This document shows, piece after piece, positions 43,366 through 51,453 of a stretch of DNA of 64,000 nucleotides. The stretch covers positions 286,453 through 350,452 of the forward strand of contig JAAEPZ010000591.1 of the NCBI GenBank assembly GCA_024231955.1, read 5' to 3'. This DNA is from a bacterium. Lineage in GTDB: Bacteria > Krumholzibacteriota > Krumholzibacteriia > JACNKJ01. Made by a program: the position numbers and the translations under genes. Under the pieces are notes generated by a model. The model was not told the DNA's origin. It did not search any database and saw only the letters and a program-made list of their open reading frames with translations. Numbering within the stretch: position 1 is the first letter of the stretch; every line of letters starts with the position of its first letter.

Positions 43366-44058
43366 TCATCGCCTTCCATCGGGCGGGGCCAGCTCCAGCC
43401 GCTGGGCCAGGGAGGAGCGCAGAGCGACCCGCCCTCTGCGGATCCAGGAGCGCACTGTGTTCAGCGAGGCGTTCATCTCTTCGGCTATCTCTCGATAGGA
43501 GAGCATTTGGTGCAGGAACATATTCAGGGCGCGGCGTTGGTCGGCGTTGGGGATCTGGTTCAGGCAGAGTTCGTATTGGCGGCGGATCTCCGAACGCTCC
43601 AGATGTATCGCCGGCGATTCACCGGGATCTCCGGAAACGTCGGCCAGATGCGTGTCCGTGAGCTCCAGTCGCCGCCTGCTGTGCAGGTGGTTCAACTGAT
43701 TGAGCATCAAGTAGTAAGCCCTCTTGCGGTACCAGGCCCAGAAGCAGCCGGGGCGGCGGTAAGCGAAGTCGCCCCTTTTCATCTCTTCGATCAGGCGGAG
43801 GATGACGTCATGGGTCCAGTCATGACGAAGTTGGCTGTCGGGGCAGAGGCGGAGGGCCAGGGCGAAGACGGCGCGATGACAGCGCAGGGCGAAGGTCGTC
43901 ACGGCGTCGGCGTCCCCCGCACGAAGACCGCGAACCATATCGGCTTCGGATATGGGGCTTTGAGGGGGGATGGCGGGCGGGGAGCGGTACGGACGGGGGA
44001 CGTCGACATCCGGAGCAGGCGATTCGCTCCAGTCGATATTCTTCGCAGCTGTTGCCAT
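43366..44058 (-). CDS. ECF-type RNA polymerase sigma factor
   Basis: 230 residues; ATG with GGGAG 7 bases upstream. Region 2 spans residues ~40-115 (ISEADMVRGLRAGDADAVTT, DWTHDVILRLIEEMKRGDF, FWAWYRKRAYYLMLNQL) and region 4 spans ~155-215 (CLNQIPNADQRRALNMFLHQ, LSYREIAEEMNASLNTVRSW, IRRGRVALRSSL), joined by a short linker with no sigma region 3. The ~38-residue Pro-rich N-terminal extension is longer than usual. No anti-sigma factor is encoded beside it. It lies 119 bases upstream of the Asp-box gene in the same direction and is divergent from two secreted-protein genes that it might control (inference). Confidence 0.9.
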   Translation of the reverse strand: MATAAKNIDWSESPAPDVDVPRPYRSPPAIPPQSPISEADMVRGLRAGDADAVTTFALRCHRAVFALALRLCPDSQLRHDWTHDVILRLIEEMKRGDFAYRRPGCFWAWYRKRAYYLMLNQLNHLHSRRRLELTDTHLADVSGDPGESPAIHLERSEIRRQYELCLNQIPNADQRRALNMFLHQMLSYREIAEEMNASLNTVRSWIRRGRVALRSSLAQRLELAPPDGRR

Positions 44059-44178
44059 GATGCTCTCCCGTCAGTTGAAAATCCAGATCGTCGTAGAACT
44101 TTGGACGCAACAAAACGGAGAAAATGTCGGAGCTCTGCAACTTGTCGCGGCAATGTCAGGTCTTCTTTTCGATAACCT

Positions 44179-44196
44179 GTCGGGATGTCACCCGAC
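44179..44196. other. Hairpin at the candidate start of the next gene
   Basis: GTCGGG, loop ATGTCA, CCCGAC: a 6-bp stem whose loop contains the ATG at 44185. It could be an operator in the sigma-factor divergent region or a translation-hindering hairpin. Confidence 0.3.
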
Positions 44197-44772
44197 TTGC
44201 CGCAATCCGCCCATCATGGGAACACTGGGAGGTCGCTTCTGCACAGATCCACACTCCTCAGATCCCTCGCGCTGACCCTGGTCGCCCTGCTCTGCCTGGC
44301 TCCTGGCTTGCGAGCCGACAGGCATTTGGGACCACAGGTTGTCGCCAGCGGTGGAGGCAGTATGACAACTGCCTCACGTGAGATGAAAATCTCAATAGGT
44401 CAGTCTATCATAGGCAGAACCGTCTCGGGTGATAAATCTTCCGGTTTGGGCTTCTGGCAGCAATTTGCTTTGGAATCCGTGGTCGGTATCGAGGAGGAGA
44501 TTCCGGTGCTGGCCAACCGGCTTTTTCAGAATGTGCCCAACCCTTTCAATCCCAGCACGATGATCCAATTCACCCTGACGGAGCCCGCCGATGTGCAGTT
44601 GACGCTCTTCGATCTGCAGGGTCGTCGCGTAGCGGAGATACTGAACGAAAGTCGCTCCATCGGTGAGCACACCTTGAATTACCATCCCAGGAACCTGGCC
44701 AGCGGCGTCTACGTGTTGCGATTGAGCGCCGGAGATTTCCAGGAAAACCGTCGAATCGTTCTGCTCAAGTGA
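44185..44772 (+). CDS. Small secreted protein with type-9-like/FlgD-like C-terminal domain
   Basis: 195 residues from the ATG at 44185, but the start is doubtful: that ATG has no ribosome site and gives a long N-terminal extension before the signal helix (LLRSLALTLVALLCLAPGLR). A GGGAGG at 44227-44232 sits 6 bases before an in-frame CTG (44239), which would start the protein right at the signal peptide. The mature part begins GPQVVASGGGSMTTASREMK...GQSIIGR...GFWQQF, a common prelude in such proteins. It ends with a sorting-like domain (NVPNPFNPSTMIQFTLTEPA ... ENRRIVLLK). It is probably exported; role unknown. Confidence 0.7.
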   Translation: MSPDLPQSAHHGNTGRSLLHRSTLLRSLALTLVALLCLAPGLRADRHLGPQVVASGGGSMTTASREMKISIGQSIIGRTVSGDKSSGLGFWQQFALESVVGIEEEIPVLANRLFQNVPNPFNPSTMIQFTLTEPADVQLTLFDLQGRRVAEILNESRSIGEHTLNYHPRNLASGVYVLRLSAGDFQENRRIVLLK

Positions 44773-44806
44773 GCTTGTCCGCCTGCCGGACACCGGAGGT
44801 ATGAAC

Positions 44807-47083
44807 ATGTACAGAATGTCGTTTGCGATCCTGCTGTCGATCCTGCTGCTCTCTTCGGCGGCTCTGGCCGAGGTTCCGCGGGTCATCACGGTTCAGGGTA
44901 TTCTCACCGAGGATACCGGAGGACCCGTTTCGGATGGTCAGCACTCCGCGATATTCAAGTTCTTCCGAGGCGAGGATTCCGGTCCGCAGATCTGGGAGAG
45001 CGAGGAGGAGATCGCCACTGTACGTGGTCTGTTCAACCACAGCCTGACGCTCCCCGTCAACCACCAGGGGTTCTTCAACGACGAGATCTGGCTGGAGATA
45101 ACGCTCTACGACGGCGGCGTACTCGAACCGCGCATTCAGTTGACGGCCGCACCCTTCGCCATGCGGGCGGCGGTGGCCGATTCGGTGGTCGGCGGCAGCA
45201 GCGGCGGTGGCGAGGATGATGACTGGGTGATCAACGGTGATGATATCGCTCATGCGAGCGGCCGGGTTTTTGTCGGCGTTACTGGGCGGGGAGATGCCCC
45301 GGAGCGCCGCACCACCGAGGAGCGCGATGATCGATATCCCTCCACGAGCAAGCTCTTTGTGCAGGGCACCAACGAGGGATTCTTCGCAAGGCTGATAGAG
45401 AACGACGTCGTTGCGGTCGGGCGATCCGCCATCTACGGCTCCCGTACGCGGCAGGTCGTCGCCCCGGGCGGCGGCTTCGCCGAGTGGCACACCAACACGG
45501 CCGTGACGGGCCACAACGAGTGGGGCGACTCCTACACGTTCGGTGTCGCCGGCTATACATGGGACGACTTTCCGCACACAGCCGGTGTTCTGGGCGCCTT
45601 CTACAACGGCACCAGCTATGCGGCGCTCGGATATCTGGATGCCAATTCCCGTCCTTGGAGTTTGTACACCGATTCCGACGCCAGAATCGGCGGCACGGCA
45701 GAGGTTGGCGGCTTCAAGATGGAGACGGGTGCTGCGGCGGGGTATATCCTGACCAGTAACTCTTCAGGCGAAGCAAGCTGGCAGCTCGGCACCGGCAGCG
45801 GCAATGACGGCGACTGGATGGTCGCCGCCGATGATCTGTATCACGACGGCGGCGGGATTGTGGCCATAGGCACCAGCACTCCCGAGCCCATGACGAATAA
45901 TGAGGCTGCGTTCCAGGTGGTGGGAATGGTCAATCCGGCGCTCCTCTTAGACGAGGTCTCCGGTTCCTTCAGTCGTTGGGCCATCTACAACCAGGCCTAC
46001 TACGGGCGGCTCGTCTTCGGCCGGACGACATCGAATTCCGGTCTCGCGCCTGCGCTCATGACCTTGAGCGGCACCGGGCGCCTGGCTCTGGGAGGGCTCG
46101 ACTCTGAGGCCAATCTGAAGGTGCCGGGCGGCAATGGCAACGTCTACAGCCACGAAGGCGACTTCAATGTAGGTGACGCGGATAACCAGTTCCGCCTGGG
46201 CGTGTTTACCTCCGGTGGGTTGATGGGCGAAGTGAACATGCGCGCCAACTCGAGCACAGGCACTGCGGCGCTCCACCTGGGCGTGGATGATCATGACGTC
46301 GTGCGGATCGGCACAATTGATGTGGACTTCGTCGATGCGAGCGGCACGCGCATGGTGCAGATTCACACCTCCGAGGCCGGAAACGATCTCGGTTCACGCA
46401 TCGATCTCTACAGCACGACCTACGGCAATCCCATCCTGAGTCTGGACGCCCAGAGCTCCACCTCCGGCGGCGGCGCTACTATCAGTATGAAGCAGGAGAC
46501 CGGCCTGACCGGCATGAACCTACAAGCTCAGGAGAACGGGTACGGTGGCGGGATTTTGAGAATGTACAATGCCTCAGGTCATCAATCGCTGACGCTGGAC
46601 GCCCATTACAGCGCGTCCGGTACGAGCCGCGTGATCACCGATGCGCTGGAGATCACCGGCGGCGCCGATCTCTCCGAGCAGTTCGACGTGGTCGGCGGTA
46701 AGGGGCAACCGGAACCGGGCATGGTGGTCTGCATCGATCCCGGACGGCCGGGACAGTTGACTCTGAGCGGCAACGCCTACGACCGCCGCGTGGCCGGTGT
46801 GATCAGCGGCGCCGGCGATGTGCGACCCGGCATGTTGATGGGGCAGCGGGGCAGTGTGGCGGACGGCGATCTGCCGGTGGCGCTGGTCGGGCGGGTCTAC
46901 GTCTGGGCCGACGCCTCGAACGGCCCCATCACCCCCGGTGATCTGCTCACCACCTCCTCCACGCCCGGACACGCCATGCGCGTGGACGACCATACTCGCG
47001 CGATGGGGGCGATCCTCGGCAAGGCCATGACCGGCCTCGATCAGGGACGCGGTCTGGTGCTGGTGCTGGTCTCTCTGCAATAA
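44807..47083 (+). CDS. Large secreted protein with conserved C-terminal domain, tail-fibre-like
   Basis: 758 residues from the ATG at 44807 (GGAGG 8 bases upstream); an ATG at 44801 directly abuts that site. MYRMSFAILLSILLLSSAALA is a signal peptide. Residues ~22-125 match the recurrent exported-protein N-terminus PRVITVQGILTEDTG...LEPRIQLTAAPFAMRA. The middle (~150-600) is repetitive beta-rich text of the fibre type. Residues ~615-758 form a compact conserved-looking domain: GGADLSEQFDVVGGKGQPEP, PGMVVCIDPGRPGQL, YDRRVAGVISGAGDVRPGM, GDLLTTSSTPGHAM and RGLVLVLVSLQ. That domain recurs in secreted proteins of uncultured bacteria; its function is not known to me. It follows the small secreted protein by 34 bases. 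Confidence 0.8.
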   Translation: MYRMSFAILLSILLLSSAALAEVPRVITVQGILTEDTGGPVSDGQHSAIFKFFRGEDSGPQIWESEEEIATVRGLFNHSLTLPVNHQGFFNDEIWLEITLYDGGVLEPRIQLTAAPFAMRAAVADSVVGGSSGGGEDDDWVINGDDIAHASGRVFVGVTGRGDAPERRTTEERDDRYPSTSKLFVQGTNEGFFARLIENDVVAVGRSAIYGSRTRQVVAPGGGFAEWHTNTAVTGHNEWGDSYTFGVAGYTWDDFPHTAGVLGAFYNGTSYAALGYLDANSRPWSLYTDSDARIGGTAEVGGFKMETGAAAGYILTSNSSGEASWQLGTGSGNDGDWMVAADDLYHDGGGIVAIGTSTPEPMTNNEAAFQVVGMVNPALLLDEVSGSFSRWAIYNQAYYGRLVFGRTTSNSGLAPALMTLSGTGRLALGGLDSEANLKVPGGNGNVYSHEGDFNVGDADNQFRLGVFTSGGLMGEVNMRANSSTGTAALHLGVDDHDVVRIGTIDVDFVDASGTRMVQIHTSEAGNDLGSRIDLYSTTYGNPILSLDAQSSTSGGGATISMKQETGLTGMNLQAQENGYGGGILRMYNASGHQSLTLDAHYSASGTSRVITDALEITGGADLSEQFDVVGGKGQPEPGMVVCIDPGRPGQLTLSGNAYDRRVAGVISGAGDVRPGMLMGQRGSVADGDLPVALVGRVYVWADASNGPITPGDLLTTSSTPGHAMRVDDHTRAMGAILGKAMTGLDQGRGLVLVLVSLQ

Positions 47084-47110
47084 GCGGGATATGCGATCAT
47101 TAGAATTGAT

Positions 47111-47141
47111 AAGCCCCGGGTTCTTCGCCCGGGGCTTTTTT
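47111..47141 (+). terminator. Strong intrinsic terminator
   Basis: AAGCCCCGGG, 7-base loop TTCTTCG, CCCGGGGCTT, then TTTT: a perfect 10-bp stem with a T run, 28 bases after the tail-fibre-like gene. Confidence 0.9.
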
Positions 47142-47239
47142 ATGCGGAAGGATTGGATGAAGGTGCCTGGACCATTTAGAACGCCCGACCTCCATTTTGC
47201 TCGCGTTCGGTTTCGTGGATCAAGTTCGGGGAAACGACG

Positions 47240-47524
47240 ATGGGTTTTCCCGAGACGGACAGGGCCGAGATATCCTATAGATTGACCAATATCGGCGAAT
47301 ACGATTCCGTCGAGCTGCGGGTCACGTTCCGCAACGAGATCGGGAGTACACTTACATTTCCCGATGATACGAATTTCCAACTCTGGTCCATCCCCGACGC
47401 TCACGACTTCGTCTGGGAGGACGAGGTGACTGTCATCGTCCTGTGTCCCCCTCAGGCTAGTTCCAGCACTCTCGGTCCAGTCGTCATCACCATGCTCTCC
47501 TCCGAGGCGACCTGGATCCCGTAG
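47240..47524 (+). CDS. Short hypothetical protein, possibly a gene fragment
   Basis: 94 residues from an ATG with only a weak GGGGAAA upstream. The text (AEISYRLTNIGEYDSVELRV, DTNFQLWSIPDAHDFVWEDE) reads like a single beta-sandwich domain, but there is no signal peptide and no known family is recognised. It lies between a strong terminator and a GC-rich hairpin, so it could be its own unit, or the 3' remnant of a secreted Ig-domain gene. Confidence 0.35.
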   Translation: MGFPETDRAEISYRLTNIGEYDSVELRVTFRNEIGSTLTFPDDTNFQLWSIPDAHDFVWEDEVTVIVLCPPQASSSTLGPVVITMLSSEATWIP

Positions 47525-47550
47525 TCGGTTCGAAGCTCCGCATTCGAGGA

Positions 47551-47570
47551 CCCCGGCCTCCCGGTCGGGG
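47551..47570 (+). terminator. Terminator-like hairpin after the short ORF
   Basis: CCCCGGCC, loop TCCC, GGTCGGGG (8 pairs, one G-T) followed by CTTTAAAG, 26 bases after the stop of the 94-residue ORF. Confidence 0.5.
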
Positions 47571-47676
47571 CTTTAAAGTAATTGATCCCGACGCGGTGAA
47601 TCTGTATACTTCATTCACGATTGATTGATATTGAACCCAGGTATTCAGATTTCTGCAATGATTTGAGAGGTCAACC

Positions 47677-50322
47677 ATGATCCGCGCCGCTCTTCTGATC
47701 CCCCTGCTCTGTATCATCACAGCTCTGCCGTGCGGAAGTGCGATTGCCGACGGCGGTGTCGCCATCGAGGATTTCCTTCATGTGGCCGGTAGTTGCCGAA
47801 CCCCCTGGAAAGCCGACTTCATGGAGCTCCATGGCGATCTGGCATTCATCGAATCCGTTACGTCGCATGAGGAGACCTCCGACCTTCTCATCGCCGACTT
47901 CGAAGATCCTCTCGCGCCTGCGGCTCTCTCGACACTTGAGATCCCGGCCGGTGTCGACAGAATCGAGTTCGTTGACGCGTTCGCCTACATCTTGAGCGGC
48001 GGCGTGCTGAGTGTCGTTGATGCCCATGATCCAAACTCACTCACCCTTGCCAAAAGCATCGACCTGCCCGGGAACGCTTTCGACCTGATGCTGACGAGTA
48101 ACTTCTGCGCTCTGGTCCAAAGAGAGGAGGGGATCGCGACGGTCCACTTCCTGAATATCGATGAACCCGGTAACCCGGTAGTCGTCTCCAACCTGCCCTT
48201 CGAAGCCGCCGGCTGCTGCATCGCGGCTGAAGGAGCTACGGCATACATCTACTACCGAGAGCCGGGAGCAGGATACTGCAGGATCCAGACCGTTGACGTG
48301 ACCGTTCCCGCCGATCCGATTCCGCTGATGAACACACGCTACTCTGACAGCATCCCCTTCGAGCCCCACAAAGCGCAAATCCAGGGCGGCAAACTTGTAT
48401 GTCACCTGAAATACCGCTACGGATCGTTGTGGAACTCCTGGGGGTGGCGCACCCGGGTTTTCGACATTTCCGTTTCGTCACCCGTGTTTTTAGGCAAGAA
48501 CGGATACATTTCGCATCGAGGTGACGGCAACCTGAAACAGGTCGGCGCCCACTACTTCACTCTCATGACACACAAAATAGATACCGAACCTCTCAACTAC
48601 GCCTTCAGCGCATTTCAGGTGAACGATTCCGAGTCTCCCGAACAGGTCGGCCATCTCAATCTTCCCCCGGCAATGCGGGTTTCGGATGCCCCGTCCGTCA
48701 TCCCTTTCTGCTTCTGTGTCGACGGTGACGACATATTGATTGCGGTTGACGATGTTCTGCGGGTGATTGATGGAGAATCCCTGGTGTCGCCCGAACGGAT
48801 CAGGAACACGAACCCCGACATTCGCAATCGGCTCTGGGCTCACGGAGAGCGTCTCTATACGTATGGAGACGGCAATCTCAACATCTACCAGACCTCACCC
48901 TCAACCCCATACCCGGAAAATCCCGTTGCGGTGGTCAACCTCCCCTACGTCTATGCCGACTTCCACTTCCATGACAATCACCTGTTCGCCGTGACGGATG
49001 CACATGTTGATGTCCACGACCTCACCAATCCGGATCATCTCCCCGTGATCAACGCGTTCGCCATTCAGGGTCCGCCCGTGACGTTGCGATTCAGTGAGGA
49101 GAAACTCTACGTTCGTGGCGAGGAGCAACTCCAGATCTTCTCGGTGGAGGATCTGACCGATATCGTTCTAAGTCAGACCATGCCGCTCGCGCTCGATCAG
49201 AGCGAGTACAACAACTACAACCGCTTCACCGTGAACGCATATGCCCTCTGTTCTCCCGGGGCGGACAACACCTTCTGCATCTACGACACAAGCGATACGA
49301 GCGCTCCCGTCGCCACACTGTCCTGCGACAACTCCTCGTGGGGGCGACCGTTGTTTGCGCAGCATGGGCCGGCGCTCTATCTCGTCCGAATCGATGAGGA
49401 CAACTTGAATCAGGTTCTGATCGTCTACGACCTCTCGGACAGTTCGAACCCTATAGAGACTTCCCGTCTGATACTGCCTTCAAGCGTTACCGATTTGCTC
49501 ATCAAGGATGACTGGCTCTATCTGCCCAGCGGTAGAGTAAAGCACTGCGGCGGCATGTATTGCTTCGAGACGATCGGCAGTATGCAGGTGTTCAATCTGT
49601 CCGATCCCCTCAACCCTCGGTCGTCCTGGTCCTGCTCCGCCGCTCCAGGCACAAGCCTTTTGGTGAATGACTATCACCTATACACCGAATACTATTTCGT
49701 AGGGGATATGGTGTATACCGGGTCAAGCGCTTTCCCCTTGTGCCGGGATGATTCGCCGATCACCCTCTCCTCCATGACCATGACCCCCGCAAGCGAAGGG
49801 ACGATTCTGGAGTGGCAACTCGCCGAAAACAGCGATGTCGGATCATTTCGCCTGACAGCCCATACGGCTGACAATGTCCGGCGAATCGCCTGCGAAGAGA
49901 TAGTGCCCGGTTCCTTCATCGCCCGGGATGTTGACCCCTATCCTCTGGACGCCTTTGAGATCACTTACGTTCTGGAATGCAGGGAGGAGGGCAACGACTG
50001 GTCGGAGTTGACGACACGAACGCTCGCGATCGACGCCGTCTCCGCGGCTCCGGCGATCCGGGGCAACTTCCCCAACCCCTTCAATCCGGAAACGACCATC
50101 AGCTTCAGTCTCCGGAGCCGGGAACAGGTTCTCTTGACGATCCACGACATCGCCGGACGTCTTGTGGATGTTGTGCTTGATGAAGCAATCGATCCCGGAC
50201 GGCACGAGGTTGTCTGGAACGGACTCGACACCTTCGGCCATGAGCAATCATCGGGCCTCTACTTCGCCCGTTTGGTCGCGGGCGGCGAGATCAGCACGCA
50301 AAAGATGGTGCTGATCCGCTGA
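47677..50322 (+). CDS. Secreted LVIVD-repeat beta-propeller protein with FlgD-like C-terminal domain
   Basis: 881 residues; ATG with GAGG 7 bases upstream. MIRAALLIPLLCIITALPCG...AIA is a signal peptide. Residues ~30-700 contain many LVIVD-type repeats, read as short blocks such as DLLIADFEDPLAPAALSTLE, GVLSVVDAHDPNSLTLAKSI, VDVHDLTNPDHLPVINAFAI and MQVFNLSDPLNPRSSWSC, which predict a propeller. The C-terminus (GNFPNPFNPETTISFSLRSR ... STQKMVLIR) is a FlgD-like/type-9-like sorting domain. Fairly many Cys residues suggest disulphides. It is probably exported; ligand unknown. Confidence 0.85.
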   Translation: MIRAALLIPLLCIITALPCGSAIADGGVAIEDFLHVAGSCRTPWKADFMELHGDLAFIESVTSHEETSDLLIADFEDPLAPAALSTLEIPAGVDRIEFVDAFAYILSGGVLSVVDAHDPNSLTLAKSIDLPGNAFDLMLTSNFCALVQREEGIATVHFLNIDEPGNPVVVSNLPFEAAGCCIAAEGATAYIYYREPGAGYCRIQTVDVTVPADPIPLMNTRYSDSIPFEPHKAQIQGGKLVCHLKYRYGSLWNSWGWRTRVFDISVSSPVFLGKNGYISHRGDGNLKQVGAHYFTLMTHKIDTEPLNYAFSAFQVNDSESPEQVGHLNLPPAMRVSDAPSVIPFCFCVDGDDILIAVDDVLRVIDGESLVSPERIRNTNPDIRNRLWAHGERLYTYGDGNLNIYQTSPSTPYPENPVAVVNLPYVYADFHFHDNHLFAVTDAHVDVHDLTNPDHLPVINAFAIQGPPVTLRFSEEKLYVRGEEQLQIFSVEDLTDIVLSQTMPLALDQSEYNNYNRFTVNAYALCSPGADNTFCIYDTSDTSAPVATLSCDNSSWGRPLFAQHGPALYLVRIDEDNLNQVLIVYDLSDSSNPIETSRLILPSSVTDLLIKDDWLYLPSGRVKHCGGMYCFETIGSMQVFNLSDPLNPRSSWSCSAAPGTSLLVNDYHLYTEYYFVGDMVYTGSSAFPLCRDDSPITLSSMTMTPASEGTILEWQLAENSDVGSFRLTAHTADNVRRIACEEIVPGSFIARDVDPYPLDAFEITYVLECREEGNDWSELTTRTLAIDAVSAAPAIRGNFPNPFNPETTISFSLRSREQVLLTIHDIAGRLVDVVLDEAIDPGRHEVVWNGLDTFGHEQSSGLYFARLVAGGEISTQKMVLIR

Positions 50323-50358
50323 TCGTCCGGCCGGCTGGACGATCCTCCGCTACCAAAA

Positions 50359-50383
50359 CCGGGGACCGACGTGCGATCCCCGG
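50359..50383 (+). terminator. Hairpin after the LVIVD protein gene
   Basis: CCGGGGA, 11-base loop, TCCCCGG, starting 36 bases after the stop. There is no T run, so termination is uncertain. Confidence 0.45.
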
Positions 50384-50587
50384 CCTCCCTGAGCGCTGCC
50401 CTACTGTATCAACGCAACAGCGCTATGTCGCAAGAAGCAATGCTGCTCGCTTACATGATGAATTGAAGTTGCTGCGCAACTCCGATTAATCCGCAGAAAT
50501 ATCGTAAGCTCCCCTGCAAAGAGGACCGGCACGAGCTAGAGCTTTCTGGCATGTACAGTGACGGTACTCGCCTGACACACTAAACTG

Positions 50588-50615
50588 GAATCACCCGATA
50601 AATCGGGGGCGATTC
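50588..50615. terminator. Hairpin at the 3' end of the minus-strand barrel gene
   Basis: GAATC-A-CCCGAT, 2-base loop, ATCGGG-GGC-GATTC: 11 pairs with an asymmetric bulge, directly beyond the stop of the gene that ends at 50617. Confidence 0.45.
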
Positions 50616-50616
50616 A

Positions 50617-51252
50617 CTAGATTGAGATGGTGACATACAGCCCGATGTTCTTGCCGCCGGCTTTTAGTGGCTCACCCTCAAATACATATTCTATGACTGT
50701 ATACCGAACACTAACCGCCACGTTATTTCCGGCATATCCGACATCAAGACAGTACCCGAGGGCATCGTCGAACTTGAAGGATTCCCCGGTGACTATTTTT
50801 TCATTCAGTGTCGGGTTCAGGTGATTGACAAGGCCGCCGCCCAAACGCACGACATCGTAACGGTAGTAAAGAAGGCTCTCAACAGTACAGCGCTCGAAAG
50901 TCGTCTCCTTATCATCGATTCTTTTGCTTCGGTGGACCTTCCATCCCAGCGTCAGCTCCAACTCAAATGGGATGGAGTCAAAACCATAGGAACCACCCAG
51001 AAATAGCTGGGCGCCCGTTCCAGCCTTTATATCGGAGGTTCCCTCCGAAGAATAGGGCAGTCCCGGAGTGATGATGTCATATGTGTAATTCACCAGTTCA
51101 TCGCCACCCACCATTCCCCCCGCTCCCAGAAGAAAATGAAAACGGCGCTCTCCCTCTTCCGGAGGGTTTTGAGCGTAAGCCAAAGAGCTGGCAAAAACGG
51201 CGAGGAAAAGGCAGATAACGTTGGTGATGGTTTTGAATCTCATAACTGCCAT
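50617..51252 (-). CDS. Putative outer-membrane beta-barrel protein
   Basis: 211 residues from the ATG at 51252; the ATG at 51243 gives a cleaner signal peptide (MRFKTITNVICLFLAVFASS). After the signal the text alternates as beta strands (FHFLLGAGGMVGG, PFELELTLGWKVHRS, SLLYYRYDVVRLGGGLVNHL, VAVSVRYTVIEYVF) and ends with IGLYVTISI, a strand-like terminus, which suggests an outer-membrane barrel of about eight strands. No known family is recognised. Its base composition is clearly more AT-rich than its neighbours, a hint of transfer. It has its own candidate promoter. Confidence 0.65.
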   Translation of the reverse strand: MAVMRFKTITNVICLFLAVFASSLAYAQNPPEEGERRFHFLLGAGGMVGGDELVNYTYDIITPGLPYSSEGTSDIKAGTGAQLFLGGSYGFDSIPFELELTLGWKVHRSKRIDDKETTFERCTVESLLYYRYDVVRLGGGLVNHLNPTLNEKIVTGESFKFDDALGYCLDVGYAGNNVAVSVRYTVIEYVFEGEPLKAGGKNIGLYVTISI

Positions 51253-51277
51253 CTTTCAGGGTTTGATTCTTTATCTG

Positions 51278-51306
51278 ATTCTATCACATCAAAGCCACTG
51301 TGAAAA
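51278..51306 (-). promoter_or_regulatory. Putative promoter of the barrel gene
   Basis: On the minus strand TTTTCA, 17 bases, TAGAAT end 25 bases before the ATG at 51252. The -10 matches 5 of 6 consensus bases and the -35 matches 4 of 6. Confidence 0.4.
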
Positions 51307-51453
51307 GTTAGGAGCCTGTGCCTTGTCCTTATTCGGATTTTCAGTAAGGAGCTTATCAGACTCTGAGTGGAGGCCCATAAAAGAGGCGTCAACTCAGCCA
51401 CAGTAGACTGAGGATGGGTGCCGACTCCCCGTCCGCAGGTCATGATGCAATTG

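Noticed and set aside
41432..43498. 688-codon plus-strand frame opposite the Asp-box protein and sigma factor genes
   Set aside because: The minus strand encodes recognisable Asp-box motifs and ECF sigma regions; the plus frame is a shadow.
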